A stretch of DNA of 64,000 bases from Tachypleus tridentatus (lineage: Eukaryota > Arthropoda > Merostomata > Xiphosura > Limulidae). The notes below the pieces were generated by a model. It saw nothing but the letters and a program-made list of their open reading frames with translations. It did not search any database and was not told the DNA's origin. Location of the stretch: NCBI RefSeq assembly GCF_004210375.1, contig NC_134830.1, forward strand, positions 64,458,326 to 64,522,325, in the 5' to 3' direction. The translations under genes and the position numbers were made by a program. This document shows positions 1 to 13,360 of the stretch, piece after piece. Positions within the stretch are counted from its first letter, which is position 1. Each line of letters begins with the position of its first letter.

Positions 1-56
1 AGCTAGCTCAGATAGCCCTCATGTGGCTTTGTGCAAAATTAAAAAACAAAACAAAC
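1..56 (+). repeat. 3' end of a tRNA-derived SINE, cut by window edge
   Basis: The first bases match the tail of the long SINE seen complete at 35,711 and 41,327: the block reading GATAGCCCTCATGTGGCTTTG followed by an A-rich tail with AAACAAAC. The tRNA-like head lies before the window. CpGs of the consensus (CTCGTG, TGCGCG) are here CTCATG and TGTGCA, so the copy is old or was methylated. Confidence 0.8.
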
Positions 57-305
57 CTTAAATAATCTATTGATTATCCTTTCATCTGTCATTGATGTAA
101 ATCAAGAATAGCAAAGGTCCTAAGCCATAGCCTTGAGGTATGCCATTAGTAACATTTAAGCTAGTTTGATTGAACCTCAGCTACTCTTATCTCCAATTTA
201 TTAACTTATACCCCCACCTGTAGAGATACCTTTTTTTTTTACAAGGCTTTTATGTGGCATCTTATCAAATGTTTTCAGAAAGTAACACACTCTTACCTTT
301 ACTTA

Positions 306-1548
306 TTAGGTTGTTTGAAAAATAATGTTGCATTTTAAATTTTAACTTTAATAAAAAAAATTGAAAAAATTGAAACCAACTTTATTAATCCAAATAGGAA
401 CTTAGTGAATCTACACACCTTTTCCAACAAGAAAAAATATTAATGGTGATAAAACTCTGAAGTCCTGGAACTCAAGAATTCTTTAAAGCTATTTTCTGCT
501 GCTACTCTGTTCTCAAATCTTTTGTTCTGCAAAAAGTTATCCAAATGCTTGAAAAAGTGGTAGTAGGTGGGGACAGGTCTTGGAGTAAGGAGGATGAAGT
601 AATATTTTCATTGAGTTCTTAAGTGTTATTTGTGCAGTGTGTGGCTGAACATTATTATGAAGCAAGATTGGTTCTCTCTGACTGAGTAATGCTGGTATTT
701 TTTCACACAACTTTCTGTGCATTTTCTTGACATTAAACCTCAGCAATGATATTTTGATCCTAGTTGAGCAAGCTGTAATGGATAATACTGGCTGCAAGCC
801 AACATACAGTGACCATGATTTTCTGTTGGTGCATCTTTTGGCTTTAGAGAGTGTTTTGGAGCCTTGTCACAGTTGAGCCATTGCACACATATTTTTTTAT
901 TGTTGTAAAGGATGCATTTTATGTTGCAGGTTACAGTCAAGAAATGTGTCATTTCTGTTGTGCAAAATAAGCATAGAGCACAGTTCAAGATGATCATTTG
1001 CTGATTTTTACTGAGATTGTGTGCAACCACTTATCGAGATTTTTCACTTTTCCAGTTTGCTTGAGATGGTCCAGAATTGTGGAGATGCCAACACCCAGTT
1101 CTTATGCCATTTCTTGAATAGTTTGGTGCATGTTTTTTCTAATGCTCATAGTTGGTCATTTTCAACAGCAGAAGGATGTATTCTGCTCTCCCTATCTTTA
1201 TGACTTGCATTTCTGTTATGAAACTTTTGGAACCAATGCTGTACTGTATATTTGGAGATGACTTCTTTGTCCCATGCTTGGTTGATATTGAAAGCTATTT
1301 GTGATTCATTATGACCAAGTTTGAATCCATGCAAAAAAATGATGTGCAACTTCTTTTTGCATCATTAATTGTAAGGGTCTGAAATATTGGAAATAAAGTT
1401 TTAGAAAACAATAAAAGCACTAATGAATAGAAGAAAACTTAAGTTTTTCAATGGTGTGTATATAAAGTCATAAAAAAGACTGGTTTCTTATCTCTATAAA
1501 TGACAAAATTTTAATGTAAAAATTTGCTATTATTTTTCAAACAACTAA
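306..1548 (-). mobile_element. Inactive mariner-family DNA transposon
   Basis: The element is 1,243 bp, the usual mariner size, with inverted ends: TTAGGTTGTTTGAAAAAT at the left and its near-complement at 1,527-1,548; TA at 304-305 is the left target site, the right one has drifted to AT. On the minus strand fragments of a mariner (DD34D) transposase read from about 1,349 down: an N-terminal helix-turn-helix part (LGHNESQIAFNINQAW, then YTVQHWFQKFHN) and a C-terminal part (VQPHTA then LHPPYS). The reading frame is broken repeatedly. The second catalytic Asp position (HDN in active relatives) reads HNN here and the third Asp motif is lost, so no transposase can be made. It sits in a DCTN4 intron. 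Confidence 0.88.
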
Positions 1549-2617
1549 ATTCATAAGCAGTAATCTTATCAATGAATATCAAAATATTTTCCCTTAGTGA
1601 AACCATGTTGACTATCCAATAAAATTCTATATATACATGGAAACAAATAATACATTTCACAATCAATATTTTTTATTTAATTTCTAAAAGCAATTGAAGC
1701 TAATGGAATAGTGGATAACAATGAATATCAGGTTTAGCACTAGAAATGTCTTATATTCATTTTTTTAGAGTAATCTACTTGTTTTACCTGCTTGATATCA
1801 TCTAGAAACAGAAAAAACACCATTGAAATTTTAAGGTCATTTTTTGTTGTTTTTTTACAGTTAAATTACAGAGCAGTCTTTTTACTCAGTCAATGAAATA
1901 TATGAACATGTATATTTGGCTGGACAAGGTAGAACCATAGTTAATGCCTAATTATTTGTTTTTAAAGATTACTTCAAAGTAAGGCCATCTTTAAAACAAG
2001 ATGAACAAAAGTTGATAGTCTTCTTTCTCATTACTATTAGATACATTAAATGTTATAATTCAGTGCATCCACAAAAGATATTTGATTTTTGAAAATGTAT
2101 TTATTTTGAAAAAAATTAACAGAATCTTAAGCAAAGGTTATGTTTGAAATAGTTATAGAAAGTATTATTTTATATTGATCATTTCTGTTGTCACATAAAT
2201 ATATTAAATTTGGCTTTGTGTAAACACAAATTTACATCAGTGTGTGTGAATAGGTTTTATATTCATAGCATAATCATTTCTGCTCTACTAAAATATAAGT
2301 TTTAAGCCTGCTCAGTGTTTTATTATTTTCAACAGCTTGTCTGGATGAGTAATTCAAAATAATTATATGTAGGATTACTGTTTGAGTTAAAAACTATATA
2401 TACATTCCTGCTTTAATTAAAACTATAGTACCTCATATTTTTAGATTTATGCTGTCAACTCATTTTACAGTTTTTCTGATTTTTTGATTTAGTTGAATCA
2501 TTATGTTTTCATAGAAAGTAAGGGGAAGTACTTTATTATGCAGTGTGTGTGTGTGTGTATAATATTTGCATACTGATGACTCCAAAATTGCTATAAATGC
2601 TTTAGTCTTACTCTTCA
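1549..2617. other. DCTN4 intron, AT-rich, nothing recognised
   Basis: This is AT-rich intronic sequence of DCTN4 upstream of the first exon in the window. I see no exon, transposase fragment or RNA gene. A short TG-rich run at about 2,541-2,559 is the only structured piece. Confidence 0.5.
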
Positions 2618-2870
2618 TGGCTCAGCATGACCAGACAGTTAGGAAGCTTGAATTGTAAGCTGAGGGTTGCAGGTTTGAATTCCCTTTCCACCAAACAGGC
2701 TTGTCCTTTCAGCTGTAAGAGCAGTATAACGTTACAGTCAATCCCACTATTTGTTGGCAATAAATAACTCAAGAGTTAGTGGTGGATGATGATGACTAAC
2801 TGTCTTCTCTCTAGTATTTCACTGCTAAATTAGAGACAGCACAAATAGTTCTGTTATAGCTTTGTGGTAT
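2618..2870 (+). repeat. Old long tRNA-derived SINE
   Basis: All blocks of the long SINE are present in order: a tRNA-like head with decayed box A (CAGCATGACCAGACAG) and box B (GGTTTGAATTCC), the central block with CAATCCCACTATTTGTTGG and GTGGTGGATGATGATGACTA, and the tail near GCTTTGTGG. Nearly every CpG of young copies is TG or CA here, and there are several small gaps. It is the most diverged full-length copy in the window. Confidence 0.85.
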
Positions 2871-3648
2871 AAAAATCCATATATATGTATATCTGTGTGT
2901 GTATACAAGTATAAATAATAGACATATTGTGCATGTACTTAAATGTCTTTTTAACTCAACTAATCTCACTACATATTGATTTTAAAATTATTTTCAATTC
3001 ATACTTCAGTATGCATTGTGATCTGTATAGCTAAATGAAACAGTCTAAATTTGCCAACCAAAATAGGTTTAGTTTAGTGGAAAACAAACAATAAATGTAT
3101 CAAGAACTATTCTTAGGATGGGCTGACTTTCATTGATGTTCATAACTTTAATTCAAGAAATTCTCGATATTGTGTTTTCAAACTTTGTCACAGGAAGTTT
3201 CCAGTATACTTTGTATCTTCACTATTATTACATGAAGTTTCTGTAAGTTTCATCTGTTATGGACAGAGTTTATTGATCTTCACATTATCCTGCACATTGA
3301 CAGACACACATTACATTCTTGTTTAAAGAAAGAGAACAGAAATGAAAGAATTTCTTGTTTGCAAAGCAACTATTTAGGTAGGCAGTTATTACATGGCTTT
3401 AGAACACCTTATACCCTTTTCAAACTTGCGTGTATAAAACAGTAAAATGTATTATTCTGAATTTTCATCTATTTAAACTTTGTTCCTTCTATACGGCAAG
3501 AAATTTTTAAGATATAATTTTAATTATGAGTTTTCCTTCATGTTCAACCTGTATGCATGTGTGTACATAAAAATCAGAGAATGTCAGTATATTTTCTTTA
3601 CATGTATGCTTTATCTCAAAGAGGTACTTTTTTTTCCTTCTGTATTAG

Positions 3649-3750
3649 ATCAATAATTTGCTGGAGAACTACAGAGTGCTTGCTCAGCAGGAAAAGTTAG
3701 AAAAGGAACGGAAAAAACTTAGTCAGCGCTGTGGTTACCAATTCTTTTCT
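3649..3750 (+). CDS. DCTN4: DCTN4 exon a (coiled-coil-like basic segment)
   Basis: The exon has 34 codons, phase 0 at both ends, between a T-rich acceptor (TTCTGTATTAG) and donor GTATGT. It encodes [20 protein letters not shown], the charged helical stretch that follows the zinc-binding region in p62. Confidence 0.88.
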
Positions 3751-6700
3751 GTATGTAAATATTATTTAAAGTCTTTTAAATCTTTATCCTTAATGAATAT
3801 AGTGATGTACTTGTTTTCTATATCAAAACCATCAGTCTTCTCATTAATTAACATAGTGACATACTTGTCTTCCACATCCAGGTCCAGCATGTAATTGTAA
3901 TTTGAGAGTCGTGGGTTTGAATCCCCATCACACCAAACGATGTTTGTTCTTTTAACTGTGGGGGTGTTATAACATTACAGTTAATTCCACTATTCATTGG
4001 TAAAAGAGTAGCCCAAGAGTTGGTGGTGGGTGATGATGACTACTTGCTTTCCCTCTAGTCTTATACTGCTAAATTAGGGATGGCTAGTGCAGATAGCCCT
4101 TGTGTAGCTTTGCATGAAATTTCAGTCTTTCCATGTCTGTTGAGCCCCTAGAATTTTTTCTCAATCTTTTGTTGTATTTTATACATTTTAATATAACTGA
4201 CCTTGCAAGTGTTTGTATCAAGGTGATTAATTTTTTTTAAGGTTCTTTTTTCATTCTGCTCTGAAATTTTCACAAAATACACATGATTATAAGTCTTGTG
4301 TTTTGACAAATTTCCTTTCAAATCTCAATGATTGTCCCTTTTGCTTATCATGAAATTCCTTCCTTAATTCTGGGATCTCTAATGTTGTTCCTTTCTGACA
4401 TCCTCTAGGTAGTGACCTTTTGTGATAATTGTATAATTTGTAACTTTAATATTTTAATCAGTTTTGTTACATTGTTATAACTTTTACCCTGAGTGTCTTA
4501 TCTAAGGATCCTTTTTATACCTAATGGTCTCTGGATTTTGCAAACAAAAACATAATTCTTGTCCCAGGATTTGTGAGTGGATTGTTGCTTACATAAATTT
4601 ATCTAACTGCACTGATAACACTGTCATGATTTTTTTACACCAACATTTTATTTTAGTGTTAAAGGTAAAGTTCATGCTCATATTCTTTTACCAATATTGT
4701 AACATACTTGTGTTTCTTTTTAACTTTGCTACAGCTGTTTGACATAAACTATTTTTCTCTTGACATTTATTCACAATGTCCAAGTACACCATGTGATAGT
4801 TCAGTGATTTGTCTGAACCTTCCAGTTATGACACCAGTATTAAGTTCTAATGTTTAGTTGGACGTTACTGGCAAGATGAACACTGAATATCTTGGTTGTT
4901 CTAAACTTAATTGTGATTCAGTTGAATCTGTTTGCTATTGTACAGTCATTCTATGTTTATTCAGGTATTATTTCATATGACATAATGTAGGTAAATAGTT
5001 TATTTTCCATGGCTGGCATTTTTAATAATTTTGTTTTATTACTGTTTAACAAGTAGTGTAATGGTAACTGTTATTTTCCAACTTCTTATTAGAATTTTTT
5101 TTTGTCTCCATTAGCTACTTTTAAAACAAGTACAATGTTAACATTGCTTGGATAAGTAGATGAGGCCAAAAAATAGCTTCTGATGATAGTCACTGTTTTA
5201 TTGCTTAATTTGTGTCTATTGTACTTCTAAATGGCAGTGCTTATTAGTTGATTACTTCATACAAGTAAACATCGACATAAAACGCATCGATAAAGCGCGA
5301 TAATCAGTTGGGCGCGATGGGGTCTTAGGCCCCAAATTTTTTGGGGTTTCTACAGAGGCTGCCGCTTAATATTACCACTGCTTAATGTAATCAGCCGGTT
5401 AATGTGATCAAAAATCAAAAACCAAATCCAGTTCAATCTTTTTGTATGGTTTTCACGCCGCATATTGTGATCAAACCCCGGCCTGCATGTAATAATTCCT
5501 GGCGCTGTCAATTGCAGTAAAGTACATAATCTGCCAGTCATAGGATAGCTCTCAGTGCGTAGGCAAGAAGTATCAAAACTTTATTTTCATTAAAACCACA
5601 AGTCATCCTTGATCGACCGATGGATGACGAAGGATGAGTCATATACACTCATACTAAAATTAAAATTGAACTAATTTTAATCAGCGTCTAATCGTAAAAA
5701 CAATCACGATTGCTCTGACGGAACTACTTTTAGAATATCAGCCCCCATCAAAGTAATGAATTCGATAAATTTCTTTAGTATTCTGCTTTTTACATTTAAT
5801 TTCAGTCTTAAAATTGAGTTTAATAAATAAAAATAAATTTAAAAAAATGCTCTATCATTGGTGTAAGTAGTTTTGTTTGTTTTTTTTTATTTCACTACAA
5901 AACGCATAAATTTTGCATTATCGCTCACCCCAAGGGTAAAAAAAATATATAATCAAATCGGTATAAGGCGCAATCAGATACAACGCGGTCGAATTTTTTG
6001 GACCCCAACTAGCGCCTTATATCGATGTTTGACTGTATTTTTAAAATATATTTAAATTTTAATGATTGGCTTACAGTTACCTTGTTTGCATGTTTTTGTA
6101 TCCATTGTAGGATTTATATTTTGTACATGCATCTCTGCCCAGGTGTTAGTTTTCAAATCTTTTCTTATAAATCCATTGATAGATTTTGATCAAACTTTAG
6201 TTAAATTGAAGGAGCAGACTCTGAGATAAAGTTACTTTAACCTATTATTTCCCATTTATATTAAGCATATGAATACAAAACTGAAAGTGAACGTGTTATG
6301 ATCTTTCTAGAGAATTACATTTAAAGTTTAATTAAACTACATTGTTGTAAATGTATGTCATTTAATATTTGCATCAAAATATATTTTACAGTCCAATTGT
6401 TTTATTATCTAAGTTTTAATTTCTTAATTTTAAAAAGGAAATAATGAAATATATTGTCAGTCTTCCCTTCTCTGTATCAAGTGACATCTCAACTCTGAAT
6501 TCTTCATTTTAGATTTTGTTTGTACCCTTTCAAGGGTTTCATTATGTTCAGTTAAGTAGATATTGAAAAGCCAGTGTTACAAAGGTGAATGTCCGATCTT
6601 CTTGCTGTACTGAGATATCGTCATATTTGTCCTACCCACATGACACACACTTCCATTTCTCTGTCTTTCAATACGCATGTATAATTATTCTTGACATTAC

Positions 6701-9700
6701 TGTTGGGCATGTTTGTAACTAACAGAAAGAATAAATATGTATCTCAGGACAGCTGATGTGGGTGTTAACACTTTTACCAAAATAAAGCAGAGAACAATGT
6801 TTCTGATGACCTAAAAAGGTCATCTTCAGGGGAAAGAAAAAAATAAAAGAGAAAGAGTAAATATTTCTTCACAGATTCCTTATTTCCTTTTCTTTGGCCA
6901 AGTAAAAAGTTTCATTGAGATACATTGTTTGTACTTTGTGCATTCTGTTTTGAGGAGATAACAGAATATTTTTAACCTATTTATAGCTTAGTTAGAAAGT
7001 CAGTTATGTTATAGTGGTTTTTGGAAATGTTTTAGTACATCGTATGATTTTTGTGCATATTTGAAACCAATATGTGTTATTTTATGGATAACCAGCACAG
7101 TGTGTGAAAGTAGTCTTATCAAAATAGGACTATAACAAAGGTAAGCCTACAATGTCTTCTTTTTTTATATATAGCTTTTACAAATGTTAAACAAAATTAA
7201 TTTAAATGTAGAAATTAGAAAGTGATTGATTTAGATAGCAAAACATAAATGGAAAAAATTACTTTTTGTTCACTCATCTCGCACAGTTCACAAGGTTCGA
7301 CATTGTGTGATGTAAATTTATAGGTTTGTTTATACTAAGTGCTCCTACTGAGGTTCATTTTTCATGTACTGAGGCTCAAAGTACAATAAAAGTGAAAGTA
7401 GTTGCAAAAATGTTAGAAGACAATGGGATAAGTATTTGTAATTGTCTGTTACAGTGTGTAGTTATTCTAAAGAAAAAATATATTTTTGATATATTTTCAT
7501 ATTTTTCAACATCTTCATTGTACCTTGGTGATTCCGCAACAGTAAGTTTGAGTAAAGTGTAATGTTTTATAGGGAAAAATAACTTGATGCTTGTTTATAA
7601 GATTCAAAGGTTATGTCAATGAAATAGGAAAAACTGTTAGATGCAAAGAAGTATTTTTATTTGTAGCATGAGAACCATGTTTTACTCAAATAGACTCAGT
7701 ATAAAGGTTTCATGAGTTCACATACAGGTCTTTTGTAAAACTAATATATTAAAATATGTTTTTGGATAAAACATGCTTGTAATGCTTCAGTTACAAAAAG
7801 CTTGCTAAATTAAAGAAACCCATATATGTTGTTAATCAATGTTTCTATAATCAAGAACTTGTTATCAGTGTTTTGGAATTTGGTGGATTATTGTAAAAGG
7901 GCACATAAAGTAATGCTTTTCTATACTCAAATTAACATGTTTGAAGAAGGTTTGTAATAATAATTTTATTGTATTTGTGAATTTAGTTGACCTTTATGTG
8001 GCTTAATATATGCATTTAAAACTAAGATAGACTGAATTTTGAACACTAAAAATTGTAAACAGAATGTTAGTCAAGTATGTTTTTAGTTGTCAATATTGTC
8101 AGTGGGTAAGTTGTGTATAAACTTAAACTTCTAGTAATTTCATTTTCTATCAAAACTTTTCTAAATATTAATGTTTCTACATGACAAACACTAGTTCTGT
8201 CTGTACAAATTATGGAACTGACATTTTTTACATCTTATGAGTGAAAATAAATTCTTTATTTTTTGAGCTTTTTTTCTTAGCAGACAGAAAAATGTAATAT
8301 GTATTTACAGTATATTAATTCAATGCATTGTTAAATGTTAGCAATCTGAATTATTATACCAGTACATGGATGTGTGCTTTATCTGTAGGACAAATATGGT
8401 ATTTCTGCTGTTGTTGCTCGCAAGCTTGCTGGTTTGAGCACCATAGGGTAAGATGGTTTTGATTTCATTATTGTATGTACAAGTAAATTCTTTTGTATAC
8501 AAAAAAAAACATTACTTTAATATTAAGCATAAAGCTATGTTGTTAAAAGTGTGAATAAAACTTAGTTAAATTAAGGTAGATGGTTTTTTGAAAGCTGTTT
8601 GTTATAAAATGAGCTTTTATTGAATATTTTTTTTGATAAAGGATGTAAAATCATTTTCATAGAAATAGAACTTGGAAGGTTATTTCAGTTGATAAATGGA
8701 ATACAATAATGAGCTGAAGCTAGCTTCATTTTGGACATTGTCAAGACCTAACACTTTGAAAACAAATCTTCAGTTCAAAAGCAAGTTTTGATAGTTACAG
8801 AAATCTAAATATATTAACTCTTGTTTTATTTATATGGCTTATGCTAACAAGTTGCTCACTGACTTGGAAGAATTCTATTTAAAGCTTTAAGTGCATAGTT
8901 TTTATACCCTCAGTGTTAGGAGCAATTGTCTTTGAGAAAGATTGCAGAGGTCCTTAGTAGGTTTGTTACTTGGTATGATACTTAATAGCCAGAACTTGTA
9001 TGTATACTTACAGAATTTTTCTACCATTGCAAAACATTATAATCTCAAAGTATTTATTAAAACAATTAGCTAGCTTACATACATGAAATTTTAGATTCTT
9101 AATATAGTACCTAAAGGTTGTGTACTGTTTAAAATGTAGCTCTAAAGATGAAGAATCAAAAGAATCTGAAGAGCTTATGCCAGCTGAAGCATTTGAAAAT
9201 ATTGATCCTTTACCTGAAGAATACCTTACTCAGCCAGTTAATCTAGCAAAGGGTATGTTTCTGTTAGTTTAAATTTTTTTATCCTTGCTTGTATTTTTAT
9301 ATTCTCTCATTGCAATGTTTAATGAAGAGGCTTAATATGACAATTAGGTCTGTTTTGAACATTATTATTACATACACATTTTCATACATGTGTATGTTTT
9401 TCTGCTTTATATATTTTATGTTGTTTACAGAGGTAAATATGGCAGACCTTAGAAAAAAACTTTCTTTGCTTTCTTCCCCCTTTTTTTTCTGTGCCTGGAA
9501 GGAATTTTAGGAGGTATTTATCCCCTCACATACAGACTGCATGCAGTTATGACAGTGTCATCGTGTGTGTGTTTTTTTTAGTGTTTATGTGTGTGTGTAT
9601 GCACAATTATGTTTTCGAGTGAATATATATATATATATATATGTGTGTATCTATCTATCTATATATGTGTCTGTTAATAAAACCTTGAAATACATTTGTA

Positions 9701-12700
9701 TCAAAGTGTATTAGAACAGTCAAAAACAAGAGTGCTAAATCCAACTAGTAAGTTTATTTAAACAAAATGCACACCATTATATTTCCCACATTTAGATATA
9801 TAATGGTTAATTTTCCCTTGGTAATAAATGTAATTGCAAAATTCTAGTGAGACTTGATTAAGTTTTCTTGCTATGCAAAAACAAAAACAAATAGATTTGT
9901 ACATAGAAAAAAAAAACATTTATTTCTCCCCAACTTGGATACTTTTTTGTCTATCATAAACATTACTTGTTGGTAGGGGCTGATAATTCAAACTATAGTA
10001 CTCAATTGATTGAGGAATGGGTATATTATGTAATATAAACAATTGTGCTTCATATTTCAGTGAGTCTTTTATGTCAGTTTGTATATATTAATAATAGCAA
10101 TTAGATTCTTCTTTTGTTTTGAGTAAGGTTTCAAGCTTTAATATGTGTATATCACTTAGGTGAAAAGCACATGTAATGTTTAGCTTAAATTTTCTGAAAA
10201 ATAAGAAGAAAGGAATTGGCTATAGAAAGTGACAACCAACTTAATTATGTACATAAACTGTTGTTAAATAAGCATAGGTGTATATGTTCAGCTTTGATTT
10301 TTGTGTTTTGTAAAAATTAACAGTTATGTTTTATGTAACATAAAAAAAAATTGAATTTCACTGGTGGACAGTTTTATTGTCATCTTTCTGCCTTCATAAT
10401 ATCTTATTTAAAAAGCTGTACAGCAACATTTGATTGTTTAAAAAATTTACTTTTTAAGAAAGGTAAGGATGCAAATATTGTGAATTTCAAGAATGTTTTC
10501 TTACTGAATCTAAAAGTTAATTTTAAGTTTATAGCTGATCTTGAGCAAATAAGATATAAAATAGACTTAAGATCAAATTTTAAGAACTTTGTGTGAGCAT
10601 AAACTTTAGTGTTCTGATTCATTACTGAGACTATACTTTATAATAATTAATGTGTGTGTACATATGTATGTATGTATGTGTGTGTGTGTGTGTGTTTTCA
10701 TTTAGTTTTCTTGTAGTGTTTAGTTAGAGTGGTCATGTTAAAAAGTGACTATACATGTATATATCATAATGTATGTACAAACTAAGATACAGCTTATTTC
10801 AGAAGATACAAACAAATACCAGTCTTCAAGGATGTCTGACTGGGTTTAAATATCTTCAATAATCTTGTAGGAAGTTTTGAAATTAGTAATTTTAATTTTA
10901 ATCAACATAATAACTGAAAGTAATTCTGCACATTTGCTTTTGTTGTTAAATCCCAAATAATCAAAATACTGTTTTTTCATGTTTTAATTCAGTGTGTAAC
11001 ATTAATCAAAGACTGATGCAACCAGAATTTCAACCAACTTGCACAGATCAGCTTTTCCCTCGACATAAGCATCTATTAATAAAAAGATCACAGCGCTGCA
11101 AGGTAAAAATTTTCTTTTTATGTCTTCATTTCCTAATCTTAGTATTTGTGAAAAAAATCCTTTTTTATAAGAAGGTACTAACTTCTCCAGAGAACAGTTA
11201 GTTTAACAACTTAGTGCTACTGCTAAGACGTTTTTGTGTATGTACCAAGTCATTGAAAGAGTTCTCAACCCTACAAGTAATAATAATGTTTATTGCACTA
11301 GTTTATGTTGCAAATAATGTGTCTATGCCTTTCCAGCAATAGTGTAAGAAATACTGTCTTCGTGTTGAGTTCTCTCCTTTAGCACATTGTGCAAACTAAA
11401 AACTCATTCTCCTTCCTAGCACTACACTGTTTAAATATACTCTTTACATACCATAGAAAATATCTTTAACATTCTGCTTATATTTTAAATTGAAATGTTT
11501 CAGTTAAATTTTCTCATAAGAGTTATCTCTCAAGTTTTTAGTTATGTAATTGAAGGAAAGGTATCCATAAAAACATTTTGCCAGTTTTGTGGATCTTATT
11601 GACTATGAATTCTTGCATGTGTGCACATGCAAACTTGAAGCCTCCTGAGGTCCAGGTGTTACTCAACAGGAATTATCTTTTCTTTCACTGGTACCTAGAG
11701 GTATTCTTAAGGTAAGTAATGTTCTATCCTACATCCTTGGTCTTCTGTTTCTGTATCTTCCTCTAAAGCTAACATGCCTTTTTAATGATTTTAGCTACTC
11801 ACTTCACCACCTGCTTTTACTTATGGTTTTTCTATCCCAGATGAGTGTCAAGCATTTCATCTTTACTTTTCACTGCTCTGATATCTCAAGTATGAGATTT
11901 TTTTTTCTCTTTCTAGTGTTGGTTTTGCTGGTTTGTGGATGATATTATTGTATGAGTCTCAAGCCTCTAACTTTCTTCTGTTCAGACAGCTCAATTGCCT
12001 CATCCTTCCCAAATTCAGAACTTCTAATTTTTGGCTTATGATTTGGATCCATCTTGTTCCTTAAAACTCTGATTCTTGAATTTTTTCAAGTTTGGATATC
12101 TTCTTTTGCTATTTTTAATCTCTTTCCCTCAATCCATTTAGTTATTGCCTTTTGCTTGAACAGCACCTTTTACTTTCTATTCTCTTTGTACATATTTTTG
12201 AGACTGAATTACAACTCCAACAGTTTTACTAGGGAAAAAATTACTTTCACCTATTTTTCGTGCTGACCTAAATTTCTTTCTCAATGGTTGCCTAGTTAAC
12301 TTGGTTCCTGTATTTTTGGGATATGAATGGTAGAAAAGCTTTACTATGTGGAGTTCAACTCCCTCAATATTATCTCAGAGAACACAGATCTGTCTCTTCT
12401 TTTGATAGATATTTTTGTGAATTCCATATATTTTGGAAATAGAGCTGAAGCAGTGCATTACCAATTGTCTCTTCTCACTTAAGTTTCCCATTTATCTAAT
12501 TTCAGTGGACCCAGGTTTCTTATAAACCTTGTCAGGCTCTCCCATTTCTTGAAGTTCCCTTCAGCTCTGTATGTTTCAACTGAGTGTATATTTCTATTAT
12601 ATGAATAACTGACACTTCCTCATCCAGTCCTGAGAAATATCTGCTTTGGCATCCCTTCTACTTTAGAAGTTTGCTCATTTGGGTGGGGTACTCGTGCTAT

Positions 12701-13324
12701 TGGAGTTGATCCCCACTCGATATCTTATTTATATGGGGTCATTCATGTTGACTTGTTTATTTGGCAGGTTTCTCCTGGTAGGACAGCCGTAATTCTTCAG
12801 ACTTACAATGCTAAAATCAGGGATTCAGTTCCCCTCAGTGGACATAGCAGATTGTCAGATGTGGCTTTGCTACTAGAAAAATACACACTTGGCAGGCTCA
12901 ACGTTTTCATGTTTCCAAGACACAGAGCTTCTTATTTCCAGATCTTTCATGTCTCATTTTCTTCCTTTTTAAGAGGTTCAGTTTCTTTTTGAAGACTATA
13001 GTCTCTCTTGAGTTCCTTATATCTTTGAGAATTGCCCTTTTATGCACCCTTTAGTGAACTCTGGCAAATTAGTAGAATATGACCAGAGATGCATTGACTT
13101 CTGTCACTTTCTCCCTCCATAACTCCACCTCTCACTATCATTTCAGTACAATCATGAGCATCCCTCTGGCTTTGCCCTAAGTTGCTAAGGAGTAAGTTTG
13201 AAAGCTCATACCACTTAGAACCAGGTTTTTTTTATACTCTTGGTGAGTATAACACAGCTGGCCCTTGGAATAGCTTTCTGCTTAACAATAAAATAACTTC
13301 TTTGTTTTGCCTATATTTCAGTCT

Positions 13325-13360
<36 letters not shown>

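Noticed and set aside
6805-6835. CTGATGACC...GGTC...TC as a hammerhead ribozyme core
   Set aside because: The hairpin is present but the GAAAC and third-stem arrangement of a hammerhead is not met on either strand as I read it.
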